Source of the DNA: Bacteroidota bacterium
GTDB lineage: Bacteria > Bacteroidota > Rhodothermia > Rhodothermales > Bin80
Assembly: GCA_026709335.1 (NCBI GenBank)
Contig: JAPOTE010000006.1
Location: 1-64,000, forward strand
Length of the DNA stretch: 64,000 bases
Direction of reading: 5' to 3'
Shown here in pieces: positions 1 to 7,577 of this stretch. Position 1 is the stretch's first letter, and every line of letters begins with the position of its first letter. The notes under the pieces were generated by a model, which did no database searches, was not told where the DNA came from, and worked only from the letters and a program-made list of their open reading frames with translations. A program made the translations under genes and the position numbers.

Positions 1-71
1 TCCTTAGCTCAGTTGGTTAGAGCGCTACGTTGACATCGTAGAGGTCGATGGTTCGAATCCATTAGGACCCA
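1..71 (+). tRNA. tRNA-Val (anticodon GAC), 5' end truncated by window edge
   Basis: The D arm, anticodon arm and T arm can all be folded. The anticodon stem ctacg/cgtag closes the loop ttgacat, giving anticodon GAC, which reads valine codons. The T arm is gatgg-ttcgaat-ccatt. The 3' acceptor strand aggaccc with discriminator A ends at 71. Its partner would be GGGTCCT, so the first three bases lie before the window. No CCA is encoded, because ctg follows the discriminator base. The tRNA sits just upstream of the infC operon. Confidence 0.93.
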
Positions 72-127
72 CTGATCGGGGCTTTTGCTCTGACACCACT
101 TAATTATTCAGTTAACCACTTATCATC

Positions 128-646
128 ATCGCAAAAGATATACAAACGCGTATCAATGATGCCATTGATGCACCGTCGGTCCGAGTTGTTGACCCACAAG
201 GTAAACATGGGATCTATCCCCTTGAAAAAGCGCTGGAGATGGCATATGACCAATCCTTGGATCTGGTTGAAATTGCCCCGAATGCTAATCCCCCTGTCTG
301 CAAAATTATGGACTATGGGAAGTTCCTCTATGAAAAAAACAAAAAGGAGCGCGATGCCCGAAAAAAGCAGCATCAGACTCAATTGAAAGAAATCCGGTTT
401 CGACCCCGCACGGATACGCATGATTTTGAATTCAAAGCAAAACATGCCCGTGAATTTCTTTCTGATGGACATAAAGTGCGTGCCTACGTTCAATTCAGGG
501 GACGTGACATTATCTATAAGGATCAGGGAATGGTGATCTTGGCTCGCCTTGTGGATTCACTGAAGGAGGTTTCGAAGCTGGACCAAGAGCCACGCATGGA
601 AGGCCGACGTATGACGGCCATCCTGTCTCCCATAAAACCAAAGTAA
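128..646 (+). CDS. infC: Translation initiation factor IF-3, probable AUC start
   Basis: IF-3 binds the 30S subunit, promotes subunit dissociation and proofreads start codon and initiator tRNA. The frame runs from a stop at 113-115 to 646. The family N-terminal motif TRINDAI begins near 146, well upstream of the first ATG at 239. No ATG, GTG or TTG lies between the stop and 239, so the start must be non-canonical. ATC at 128 gives a protein beginning M-A-K-D and 172 residues, the usual IF-3 length. ATC at 122 or 125 and ATA at 140 are alternatives. Both IF-3 domains are present, including the central [12 protein letters not shown] segment. It heads infC-rpmI-rplT, a standard ribosomal operon. 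Rare start codons in infC are known to allow autoregulation, since IF-3 discriminates against them; that it happens here is inferred. Confidence 0.93.
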   Translation: MAKDIQTRINDAIDAPSVRVVDPQGKHGIYPLEKALEMAYDQSLDLVEIAPNANPPVCKIMDYGKFLYEKNKKERDARKKQHQTQLKEIRFRPRTDTHDFEFKAKHAREFLSDGHKVRAYVQFRGRDIIYKDQGMVILARLVDSLKEVSKLDQEPRMEGRRMTAILSPIKPK

Positions 647-701
647 TCGGAACCCAAATGTTTTATTTTGGTTTACGCTTGTTTTGAATATTTCGGGAAC
701 G

Positions 702-902
702 ATGCCGAAGACTAAATCCAATAGTGGTGCCAAAAAACGATTTTTCCGTACAGCCTCCGGACGACTGAAGCGTGCACACGCCTATAAGAGTCACATCCTG
801 ACAAAAAAGAGCCGTAAACGCAAGCGGGAACTGGGGAAGAAGACGCTAATCGATATCAGGGACGAACCTCGGATCAATCGTCTGTTGGGATCCTCCAAGT
901 AA
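702..902 (+). CDS. rpmI: 50S ribosomal protein L35
   Basis: This small basic 66-residue protein begins [14 protein letters not shown], the signature of L35. It is rich in Lys and Arg ([13 protein letters not shown]) as expected for a large-subunit rRNA-binding protein. An upstream in-frame ATG at 684 would add six residues, but the family start MPKTK favours 702. It sits between infC and rplT in the conserved order, 19 bases before rplT. In enterobacteria L20 represses this operon; no matching operator can be claimed here by eye. Confidence 0.97.
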   Translation: MPKTKSNSGAKKRFFRTASGRLKRAHAYKSHILTKKSRKRKRELGKKTLIDIRDEPRINRLLGSSK

Positions 903-921
903 TTGATAAATTCTTGAATTT

Positions 922-1278
922 ATGCCACGCGCACGTAACAGAGTAGCTTCTCGTCAGCGGAGAAAAAAAATCCTTGGCATGGCCAAAGGATACTGGGGGA
1001 GTCGAAGCAAGGTTTATACCGTAGCAAAACATGCGGTTGAAAAAGGACTCCAATATTCTTACCGAGATCGCCGTAAACGCAAACAGCATTTCAGACGCCT
1101 GTGGATTGCTCGTATCAATGCCGGTGCTCGGCTTCACGGTACTACATATTCTCGCTTGGCTGGTGCACTTCGCAAACAAGAAATTGCGTTGAATCGAAAG
1201 GTTCTCGCAGATCTAGCCATGAATGAGCCAACAACTTTTGCTCGCGTGATCGAAGAAGCTCATCAATCCGATAACTGA
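922..1278 (+). CDS. rplT: 50S ribosomal protein L20
   Basis: The 118-residue protein starts MPRARNRVASRQRRKKIL and contains the family core AKGYWGSRSKVYTVAKHAVEKGLQYSYRDRRKRKQ (described here as residues about 22-56). L20 binds 23S rRNA early in 50S assembly and often acts as translational repressor of its own operon. Its length and full N- and C-termini match the family. The stop codon at 1276-1278 is four bases before the start of the phenylalanine leader peptide, so readthrough transcription from the ribosomal operon would enter the pheST attenuator. Confidence 0.97.
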   Translation: MPRARNRVASRQRRKKILGMAKGYWGSRSKVYTVAKHAVEKGLQYSYRDRRKRKQHFRRLWIARINAGARLHGTTYSRLAGALRKQEIALNRKVLADLAMNEPTTFARVIEEAHQSDN

Positions 1279-1282
1279 ATAT

Positions 1283-1324
1283 ATGCCTAATCCATTTTTC
1301 TTTCTCGGCGCCTTACTTGGATAG
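1283..1324 (+). CDS. pheST leader peptide (Phe-rich attenuator peptide)
   Basis: A 13-codon frame, ATG at 1283 to TAG at 1322-1324, encodes MPNPFFFLGALLG with three consecutive Phe codons (TTT TTC TTT, 1295-1303). It lies directly between rplT and an intrinsic terminator in front of pheS. This is the same architecture and position as the E. coli pheM leader of pheST, whose stalled ribosome controls attenuation. Codon content, position and the alternative RNA strands around it make a leader peptide far more likely than chance. No clear ribosome binding site is visible, which is common among the annotated genes of this window. Translation itself is inferred. Confidence 0.82.
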   Translation: MPNPFFFLGALLG

Positions 1325-1388
1325 GGGCCGAATGTAGGACGGTGAACGCATTCCCGCCCCTGCTTATGCAGGACTGGCGGGTTTTTTT
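1305..1388 (+). promoter_or_regulatory. Transcription attenuator of pheST (mutually exclusive hairpins)
   Basis: Four strands can be seen. Strand 1, TCGGC at 1305-1309, lies just after the Phe codons and pairs with GCCGA at 1327-1331. Strand 2, AGGGGC at 1323-1328, can instead pair with GCCCCT at 1356-1361. That 1356-1361 strand is part of the 5' arm of the terminator at 1353-1388. A ribosome stalled at 1295-1303 would cover strand 1, free strand 2 and break the terminator. A ribosome that reads through would leave the terminator able to form. This is the classic amino-acid attenuation logic; stabilities were not computed. Confidence 0.8.
1353..1388 (+). terminator. Intrinsic terminator in the pheS leader
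   Basis: CCCGCC (1353-1358) pairs with GGCGGG (1376-1381). Inside this, CCTGC (1359-1363) pairs with GCAGG (1368-1372) around a TTAT loop, with a three-base bulge (1373-1375). Seven T residues follow at 1382-1388. This is a strong 11-bp GC-rich rho-independent terminator, ten bases before the pheS ATG. It can end infC-rpmI-rplT transcripts and act as the terminating form of the attenuator. Confidence 0.9.
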
Positions 1389-1398
1389 ATTTGATGAA

Positions 1399-2430
1399 AT
1401 GGACACAAATTTAGAGACGCTCCGATCGATCGTAACAGACCTGACACAGGAAATTGCTTCCGTGCAACTGAGTTCTACTTCCGAAGCCGAGGAATTTCGA
1501 ATTAAATTCCTGGGACAAAAGCGTGGCTTGATCACGCAACTATTCAAAACGATTCCTAATCTGCCAAAAGAAGATCGACGTGACGCCGGACAACTTCTGA
1601 ATGCTCTCCGAAAAAAAGCCCAGTCCACACTTGATGCAGCAAAGGAGCAGACCCGTTCGCACTCTACTGATCTTCCTGAGATTGATCTGACGCTACCAGG
1701 TCGCCAGAATCAATGGAGAGGATCCCGTCATCCCATTACGCTGGCTCTTGAAAAGATCACTGATATTTTTCATCGAATGGGATTCAGGATTGCTAAAGGA
1801 CCTGAAATTGAGGATGACTGGCATAATTTCACTGCACTCAATTTTCCCGAAGATCATCCTGCAAGAGACATGCAGGACACACTTTTTATTGATGAGGGGG
1901 ATCAACAGAAATCCCGGACCTTGATGCGAACCCATACTTCACCAGTACAGATTCGAATGATGATCGCCGGTAAGCCACCATTTCGCATGATTGCACCCGG
2001 ACGCGTCTATCGAAACGAAACCATTACCTATAAATCCTACTGCCTTTTCCATCAGGTCGAGGGACTGGTCATTGATGAAGGGATTACGATGTCTGATTTG
2101 AAAACCACAATCTACTCGTTTGCGTGCGCATTTTTTGGTGAAGATGTAAAACTGAGGTATCGTTCCAGCTTTTTTCCTTTCACAGAACCCAGTGCTGAAC
2201 TCGATATATGGTGGGAAATCCCCGAGCATCCAGACGGAGGTCGATGGATGGAAATTCTTGGCAGCGGGATGGTACATCCCAACGTCCTGAAAGCTGTCGG
2301 AATTGACTCCGAACGCTATACCGGATATGCCTTTGGTATGGGCGTAGAACGCCCTGCCATGCTTCACTATGACATTAAGGATATCCGAATCTTCTATGAA
2401 AATGATGTGCGCTTTCTGGCACAGTTCTAG
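1399..2430 (+). CDS. pheS: Phenylalanyl-tRNA synthetase alpha subunit
   Basis: PheS carries the class II catalytic core that activates Phe and charges tRNA-Phe in an alpha2-beta2 complex with PheT. The 343-residue protein starts MDTNLETLRSIV, with an N-terminal coiled-coil arm that binds tRNA. Motif 2 is visible as PGRVYRNETI, and motif 3 as YAFGMGVERPAMLHY near the C-terminus. A longer frame from 1342 exists, but its first codons run through the terminator hairpin, so the ATG at 1399 is preferred. The stop is four bases before pheT, which implies co-translation. Expression is probably set by the upstream attenuator. Confidence 0.96.
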   Translation: MDTNLETLRSIVTDLTQEIASVQLSSTSEAEEFRIKFLGQKRGLITQLFKTIPNLPKEDRRDAGQLLNALRKKAQSTLDAAKEQTRSHSTDLPEIDLTLPGRQNQWRGSRHPITLALEKITDIFHRMGFRIAKGPEIEDDWHNFTALNFPEDHPARDMQDTLFIDEGDQQKSRTLMRTHTSPVQIRMMIAGKPPFRMIAPGRVYRNETITYKSYCLFHQVEGLVIDEGITMSDLKTTIYSFACAFFGEDVKLRYRSSFFPFTEPSAELDIWWEIPEHPDGGRWMEILGSGMVHPNVLKAVGIDSERYTGYAFGMGVERPAMLHYDIKDIRIFYENDVRFLAQF

Positions 2431-2434
2431 ATAA

Positions 2435-4888
2435 ATGAAGATCTCATATAACTGGTTGTCTGAATACATTGACCACGGATTATCCCCCGATGATCTCGCT
2501 GACTCCTTGACCATGTTTGGGCTCGAGGTTGAGAAGACAGAACGGAGTATTCTGTCACTGGACGGGGTCATCGTCGGGCATGTACAGTCAGTTAGCCAAC
2601 ACCCCAATGCGGATCGTCTGAAAATCTGCCAAGTTGATCTTGGCAATCATGAGATCGTACAGATTATCTGCGGTGCCTCGAATGTTGCCATGAATCAACG
2701 AGTACCCGTTGCAACTGTCGGTGCCAAATTGACCACCGAAAACGGAAAAACTCTCGAGATCAAAAAGGCAAAAATTCGTGGGCAGCAATCCATGGGAATG
2801 ATCTGTGCCGAGGATGAATTGGGTTTATCAGATAACCACCAAGGGATCATGGTTCTCACTGGCACATCCAACATTGGCGAGTCCATAGAAGAGTATCTGC
2901 ACCGAGAGCGTGGGATAGTCAGTGATGCCTCCTTTGACCTGGCAATCACACCAAATCGACCTGATGCCACATGCCATATGGGCATTGCACGAGACCTTTC
3001 TGCTCTTCTAAATATACCTCCAAAATTCCCTGACATCACTCTTCATGCCGATGGAGATGAAGCAGTAGAATGGATTGATGTCAAAATTCAATGCCCTGAT
3101 AAATGTGCCCGATATTCTGCAATGATTGTCCAGGATGTCACCGTTACAGATTCTCCCGTCTGGCTGAAACAACGCTTGGAATCGATTGGACTACGTCCCG
3201 TCAATAATATTGTAGACGTCACCAATTTTGTGATGTTTGAGTGTGGCCAGCCATTGCACGCTTTTAACTATGACCAAATTGCCCAGAAGAAAATTATTGT
3301 TCGCGAATCTAGGGCAGGAGAAAAATTTGTCACCCTCGACGGCAAAGAACATTCACTGAACGATGGAATCATCCTGATTTGTGACGGAGAGCAACCTGTG
3401 GCACTTGGGGGCATCATGGGAGGTAAAAACTCAGAGGTCAGTAATTCAACCACAAACATATTGATTGAAAGCGCATGGTTTGATACCTCCCGGACGAGAC
3501 GTTCTGCTAAAGCGCTGGGCATTTCAACGGATGCGTCCTACAGATTCGAACGTGGTGTAGATTCGACACTCCAACCCTGGGCAGCAATGAGAGCTGCACA
3601 ATTGATTGCCGAGTTAGGCGGGGGCACAATCGTTCCGGGAATTGTTGATATACATCCACGCCCAAAACCGGCCCAAACCATTGATCTGCGAATCTCACGA
3701 ATCAGGAAAATTCTGGGTACAAAGATTGACGATTTCCGGGTTACCCAGATCCTTGCATCTTTAGGCTTTCAACCAAAGCAACAGGACACTGGAGTCATCT
3801 CTTGCACCATCCCCGCTTATCGTCCGGATGTTCAACTTGAGATTGATTTGATTGAGGAAATTGTTCGAATTCATGGTTTGGAAAACATAGGTATTAGCAA
3901 ATACTCCACTCTGCAACTCTCCATCCCACTTCCACGATCTGAAGATAGATTGCGCGAACAGGCACATAGCCACCTGACCGGACATGGATTTCGCGAAATC
4001 TATACAAACAGTTTACTGCCGAACGATTTAGCCGAACAATTCAGTCATGAAGTTCTTGAGACCAACTACCCCCCGGTTCGTACCCTGAATGCAGCCTCAT
4101 CATCTATGGCAACCCTTCGACCGTCACTGGTGCCCGGAATGCTGATGGTCATGCAGCACAATACACATCATTCCCAGCGAGTACTAAGATTTTACGAATT
4201 CGGTCATTTATTTCACCAAAGCACAGATCAGGCAACATTTATTGAGAATTACTCCGAGTATGATGGACTCCTGCTCGGAATCAGTGGTCCTGTGCAACCT
4301 GAAAACTGGGACGGTAATACTCGGATCACAGATTTCTTTGACCTAAAGGGGGAGGTTAGCCAACTCTTGGATACATTGCGGCTCAACACATTGGAAATGC
4401 AATTCAACAACCAGGCATCAAAAATCACGGAGTACCATATTACCCTCTACTCCAACGAAATTCGTTTGGGAGCCATTGCAAAATTATCCAGAGAAATTCA
4501 GGCATCCTATGATCTTCCCGATCCTGTCTTTTTTGCAGAATTCAACTGGACTCGACTGACCCTCTTACATGAAAACGCACCCGATCCAACATATGAGCCT
4601 GTTTCACCTTTTCCGGTGGTAGAGCGAGATCTTGCAGTATCTGTGGATCGATCGCAGCCCGTTGCCCCAATGATCACGGCCCTCCAAAAAGCTGGAATAC
4701 CGCTGCTCAAGGACATAAAAATCTTTGATGTATATACTGGCAACCGGATTCCCAAAAATCAGAAGAGCATTGCATTTGCACTCCGCTTCGGAACTAATCG
4801 AACCTTACGTGATCATGAAGTTGATCAGTTCATGAAAAAATTTGTTAATGTTCTTTTTGAACAATTTGATGCCACTCTGCGTAATTAG
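2435..4888 (+). CDS. pheT: Phenylalanyl-tRNA synthetase beta subunit
   Basis: The 817-residue protein begins MKISYNWLSEYID. Domains in order are an N-terminal EMAP-type tRNA-binding OB fold (about residues 40-150, with HPNADRLKICQVDLG), the B3/B4 editing domain that removes mischarged Tyr, B5, the degenerate class II core, and a C-terminal ferredoxin-like anticodon-binding (FDX-ACB) domain from about 720 (FPVVERDLAVSVD). Length and domain set match full-length bacterial PheT. It follows pheS by four bases. Confidence 0.97.
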   Translation: MKISYNWLSEYIDHGLSPDDLADSLTMFGLEVEKTERSILSLDGVIVGHVQSVSQHPNADRLKICQVDLGNHEIVQIICGASNVAMNQRVPVATVGAKLTTENGKTLEIKKAKIRGQQSMGMICAEDELGLSDNHQGIMVLTGTSNIGESIEEYLHRERGIVSDASFDLAITPNRPDATCHMGIARDLSALLNIPPKFPDITLHADGDEAVEWIDVKIQCPDKCARYSAMIVQDVTVTDSPVWLKQRLESIGLRPVNNIVDVTNFVMFECGQPLHAFNYDQIAQKKIIVRESRAGEKFVTLDGKEHSLNDGIILICDGEQPVALGGIMGGKNSEVSNSTTNILIESAWFDTSRTRRSAKALGISTDASYRFERGVDSTLQPWAAMRAAQLIAELGGGTIVPGIVDIHPRPKPAQTIDLRISRIRKILGTKIDDFRVTQILASLGFQPKQQDTGVISCTIPAYRPDVQLEIDLIEEIVRIHGLENIGISKYSTLQLSIPLPRSEDRLREQAHSHLTGHGFREIYTNSLLPNDLAEQFSHEVLETNYPPVRTLNAASSSMATLRPSLVPGMLMVMQHNTHHSQRVLRFYEFGHLFHQSTDQATFIENYSEYDGLLLGISGPVQPENWDGNTRITDFFDLKGEVSQLLDTLRLNTLEMQFNNQASKITEYHITLYSNEIRLGAIAKLSREIQASYDLPDPVFFAEFNWTRLTLLHENAPDPTYEPVSPFPVVERDLAVSVDRSQPVAPMITALQKAGIPLLKDIKIFDVYTGNRIPKNQKSIAFALRFGTNRTLRDHEVDQFMKKFVNVLFEQFDATLRN

Positions 4889-4962
4889 TCGACTGTTGGT
4901 ATCTAAACTTGAACCATTACCTTAGTTTTTATCGTTGAATCCATTTCTAGGATGCTTCTCTC

Positions 4963-5286
4963 ATGACTGCTGATCAACAAACACATGCATCAGGCGGATC
5001 TCCACTTGAACACGAGTTGAGTATTCCCTCGGCTACTGTTTTACGTGGGGCTACCTCACTCAGGCAATTACGGGATCGCGTACAGGCTCTTGTGAATGAA
5101 CTTGACCGCCTAAGAAAAATCAATCAAGAGTTTGCTGAGCGAATCACCGAGCTTGAATCGCCTGGAAAAAAGAACCCGAATAGTGTTACGCTCACATTTG
5201 ATAACGATAAAGAAAAACTATTAGCCCGGATCAACAGTTTTATCAAGGCCATCGATGATTATTTGATCCTTGAAGAGAATAAATGA
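4963..5286 (+). CDS. Small coiled-coil protein upstream of zapA (ZapB-like candidate)
   Basis: The 107-residue protein has no signal peptide or membrane segment. Residues about 30-70 (LRGATSLRQLRDRVQALV and the following ELDRLRKINQEFAERITELE stretch) form heptads suited to a parallel coiled coil. The C-terminus, about residues 83-107, is a second amphipathic helix ending IDDYLILEENK. It ends four bases before the zapA start and is probably co-transcribed with it. By position and architecture it may be a ZapA partner in the division ring, like ZapB of proteobacteria. I do not recognise the family by sequence, so the function is inferred from context only. Confidence 0.75.
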   Translation: MTADQQTHASGGSPLEHELSIPSATVLRGATSLRQLRDRVQALVNELDRLRKINQEFAERITELESPGKKNPNSVTLTFDNDKEKLLARINSFIKAIDDYLILEENK

Positions 5287-5290
5287 GATC

Positions 5291-5599
5291 ATGAAGCAGG
5301 AAACAATTCGGGTACAGATTCTGGGACGAGAATATCCTCTTCGAGTGAATAATGAAGATGTTACAACGATCATTGGCGTCGCGGAAAATGTAAATTACAG
5401 GATGAAAGCATTTAAAGAACAGTATCCAGATCAGCCTGATATGGTCGCCGCCGTACTGACCGCATTGGAACTTGCAGAAGAATTAATTGGCGCCAGGGAA
5501 ACTTCCAATTTTCTGTTGTCTGCCATTGATCGAGAGACCGAATACGTTGGGCGTGAACTGTCAGAGGCCTTAAAACATGTGCCTGCTGCAAACAAATAG
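5291..5599 (+). CDS. zapA: Cell division protein ZapA
   Basis: ZapA binds and bundles FtsZ filaments at midcell. This 102-residue protein has the family layout: an N-terminal globular half with VQILGREYPLRVN and a C-terminal long helix for dimerisation (about residues 50-95). It contains VAENVNYRMKAFKEQYP, which resembles the ZapA core. A TTG/ATG further upstream would overlap the preceding gene, so ATG at 5291 is chosen. It is followed directly by the 6S-like RNA and then rny; zapA next to 6S RNA is a common bacterial arrangement. Confidence 0.88.
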   Translation: MKQETIRVQILGREYPLRVNNEDVTTIIGVAENVNYRMKAFKEQYPDQPDMVAAVLTALELAEELIGARETSNFLLSAIDRETEYVGRELSEALKHVPAANK

Positions 5600-5634
5600 C
5601 GGAACCACCTTGATTCAACTCTGTTTCCTTCATC

Positions 5635-5818
5635 TGCGAGCGTCCGTAGCGGTTAGGCACGTGAACCGTCAATATTGCCTAAAGGGCGCTGACTTCAAAT
5701 CTGGACGTCTGACCTCAACCCGGCCTCGGGTCGTTATCACGCAGAGGATTGCGGAAGGATTTGGGCAGAGCCCAATCCTGTAGATAAGGGTTCACACCCG
5801 CCGCTACGGACGCTCGCA
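5635..5818 (+). ncRNA. ssrS: 6S RNA (RNA polymerase-regulating RNA)
   Basis: The 184-nt segment is closed by an uninterrupted 18-bp stem: TGCGAGCGTCCGTAGCGG (5635-5652) with CCGCTACGGACGCTCGCA (5801-5818). Inside, GTGAACC (5661-5667) pairs with GGTTCAC (5789-5795). A 10-bp bulged hairpin lies at 5756-5779 and a CCCG-GCCT-CGGG apical hairpin at 5719-5730. The rod shape, size, 3' AAGGGTTCAC-type segment and location after zapA all fit 6S RNA, which mimics an open promoter and sequesters housekeeping RNA polymerase. No good coding frame overlaps it. The family was assigned by eye, not by covariance search. Confidence 0.8.
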
Positions 5819-5823
5819 TCTCC

Positions 5824-5839
5824 AAAAGGAACCCTTTTT
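5824..5839 (+). terminator. Weak terminator after the 6S-like RNA
   Basis: AAAAGG (5824-5829) pairs with CCTTTT (5833-5838) around AAC, and the 3' arm runs into five Ts. The stem is short and AT-rich, so it may only help to define the RNA 3' end. Confidence 0.4.
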
Positions 5840-5879
5840 AAAGCAGTTCGTATCTCTCCCATTATAGACCAATAAATTC

Positions 5880-7577
5880 ATGGACGGCATACAAGCCGTC
5901 CTGTTGTTGTCTGTCTCCGTTGTAGCATTTGGGGCAGGACTTGGAGTTGCTTGGTGGATCTCCTCCGTCAATTCCCGCAGTGTACTTAGTAAAGCTCGTG
6001 AGGAGGCTTCCTCTATCGTAAATTTGGCGAAAAAAGAATCCGAAGCCTTAAAATTAGAAGTAGTAAATAATGCAAGAGCAACACTTGATCGTGAACGAAC
6101 TGAACTGAACTCCAAGCGCGCTGCTCTGGAACGAGAGCAAGAGACTATAGAACAGAATAAACGACGGCTAAAACAAAAAAATGACCGGCAGCGAGCAAAA
6201 TTCAACAACAGGAATCGGCGCTTAACAAAAAAACAACAAGCACTCGTTGAAGCAACTCAAACCATTGAATTGCTTCACGCACAAAGCAGAAAGGCTAATC
6301 AGCGGGCCGAAAAGCTTCGCTCCGAAGCCGATCGACTCTCCAAGAAGGCATCCAGCCATCTTGCGGATGTTAATTCCCAGAGACAACAGCTGGATTCCAA
6401 GCAAAGTCACCTTGATTCCCTCATCCGTGACCGTGTCCAAAAGCTGGAGATTATTGCAGATCTCACACGGGATGAAGCTCGAAGACATCTGCGAGAAGAG
6501 CTTCTCGACAAGGCCCAGGAAGATATTGCTCTTGAATTACTGGAGTTGAAGGATAAAGCTGCTGCAGAGGCGAAACAGGAGGCGCATAAAATTATCCTCA
6601 CTACGATGCAGCGAGTCGCCTCTGATGAAGCTGAATCGCACTCCGTGTCAGTTGTTTCGATTACATCTGACGATATTAAGGGGCGTGTGATCGGGAGGGA
6701 GGGACGGAACATTCACGCATTTGAAGCTGCAACGGGCGTAGATCTGCTGGTTGATGACACCCCTGGTGCAATTGTAATCAGTTCCTTCGATCCTTACCGA
6801 CGTGAAATTGCACGAATGGCACTGGAAAAGCTGATTCGAGATGGTCGCATTCACCCTGGAAGTATCGAACGCTTTGTTGAAAAAGCTCAGAAAACCATAG
6901 AAGAAGAAATCAGAAGTGTTGGTGAACGAACTCTCATTGATCTGAAATTGCGCGGCATGCATCGAGAGCTCGTAGCCATCGTCGGCAAGATGAAATATCG
7001 TACGAGTTATGGCCAGAATTTGCTGAACCACAGCATTCAGGTTGCACGCCTCTGTTCAATCATGGCGTCCGAAATGGGGCTTGATCCTCACATGGCCCGA
7101 CGCGCAGGATTATTGCACGATATCGGTAAAGTTCTGCAAGAATCTGATGATCGCTCCCATGCGATTGTAGGTATGGAATATTGTAAACGCTACCAGGAGC
7201 GCCTCCCCATTTATAATGCCGTGGGATCCCATCATAATGAGATCGAAATGAACTCGCTCTATGCTCCAATTGTACAGGTGTGCGATGCGATCAGTGGAGC
7301 TCGCCCGGGTGCACGACACATTCGCAGGGATGAATACATTGAACGCCTTCAGGATATGGAAGCCATTGCTATGTCATTTGATGGCGTTACTATGGCTTAT
7401 GCGATTCAGGGAGGCAGGGAACTCCGTGTCATTGTTCAATACTCCAAGGTATCCGATGAAGGAATACATGAAATCGCTGTAAAAATTTCTTCTCGTATTC
7501 AAAATGAACTGACCTATCCTGGTCAGGTAAATGTCACTGTGATCCGAGAGATCCGTAAAACATCCATCGCCAGATAA
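5880..7577 (+). CDS. rny: Ribonuclease Y
   Basis: RNase Y is a membrane-anchored endonuclease that starts mRNA decay in bacteria lacking RNase E. The 565-residue protein has one N-terminal membrane helix (about residues 5-28) and a long coiled coil rich in Glu, Arg and Gln (about 35-225). A KH domain follows with IKGRVIGREGRNIHAFE. The HD phosphohydrolase domain has LLHDIGKVL and, further on, GSHHNEIE. Length and order match the family (about 510-570). The stop codon overlaps the start of the next gene by one base, so the two are likely translated together. Confidence 0.96.
   Translation: MDGIQAVLLLSVSVVAFGAGLGVAWWISSVNSRSVLSKAREEASSIVNLAKKESEALKLEVVNNARATLDRERTELNSKRAALEREQETIEQNKRRLKQKNDRQRAKFNNRNRRLTKKQQALVEATQTIELLHAQSRKANQRAEKLRSEADRLSKKASSHLADVNSQRQQLDSKQSHLDSLIRDRVQKLEIIADLTRDEARRHLREELLDKAQEDIALELLELKDKAAAEAKQEAHKIILTTMQRVASDEAESHSVSVVSITSDDIKGRVIGREGRNIHAFEAATGVDLLVDDTPGAIVISSFDPYRREIARMALEKLIRDGRIHPGSIERFVEKAQKTIEEEIRSVGERTLIDLKLRGMHRELVAIVGKMKYRTSYGQNLLNHSIQVARLCSIMASEMGLDPHMARRAGLLHDIGKVLQESDDRSHAIVGMEYCKRYQERLPIYNAVGSHHNEIEMNSLYAPIVQVCDAISGARPGARHIRRDEYIERLQDMEAIAMSFDGVTMAYAIQGGRELRVIVQYSKVSDEGIHEIAVKISSRIQNELTYPGQVNVTVIREIRKTSIAR

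Noticed and set aside
1342-1398. Longer PheS start at 1342
   Set aside because: These codons run through the terminator hairpin and T-run, and the family start is at 1399.
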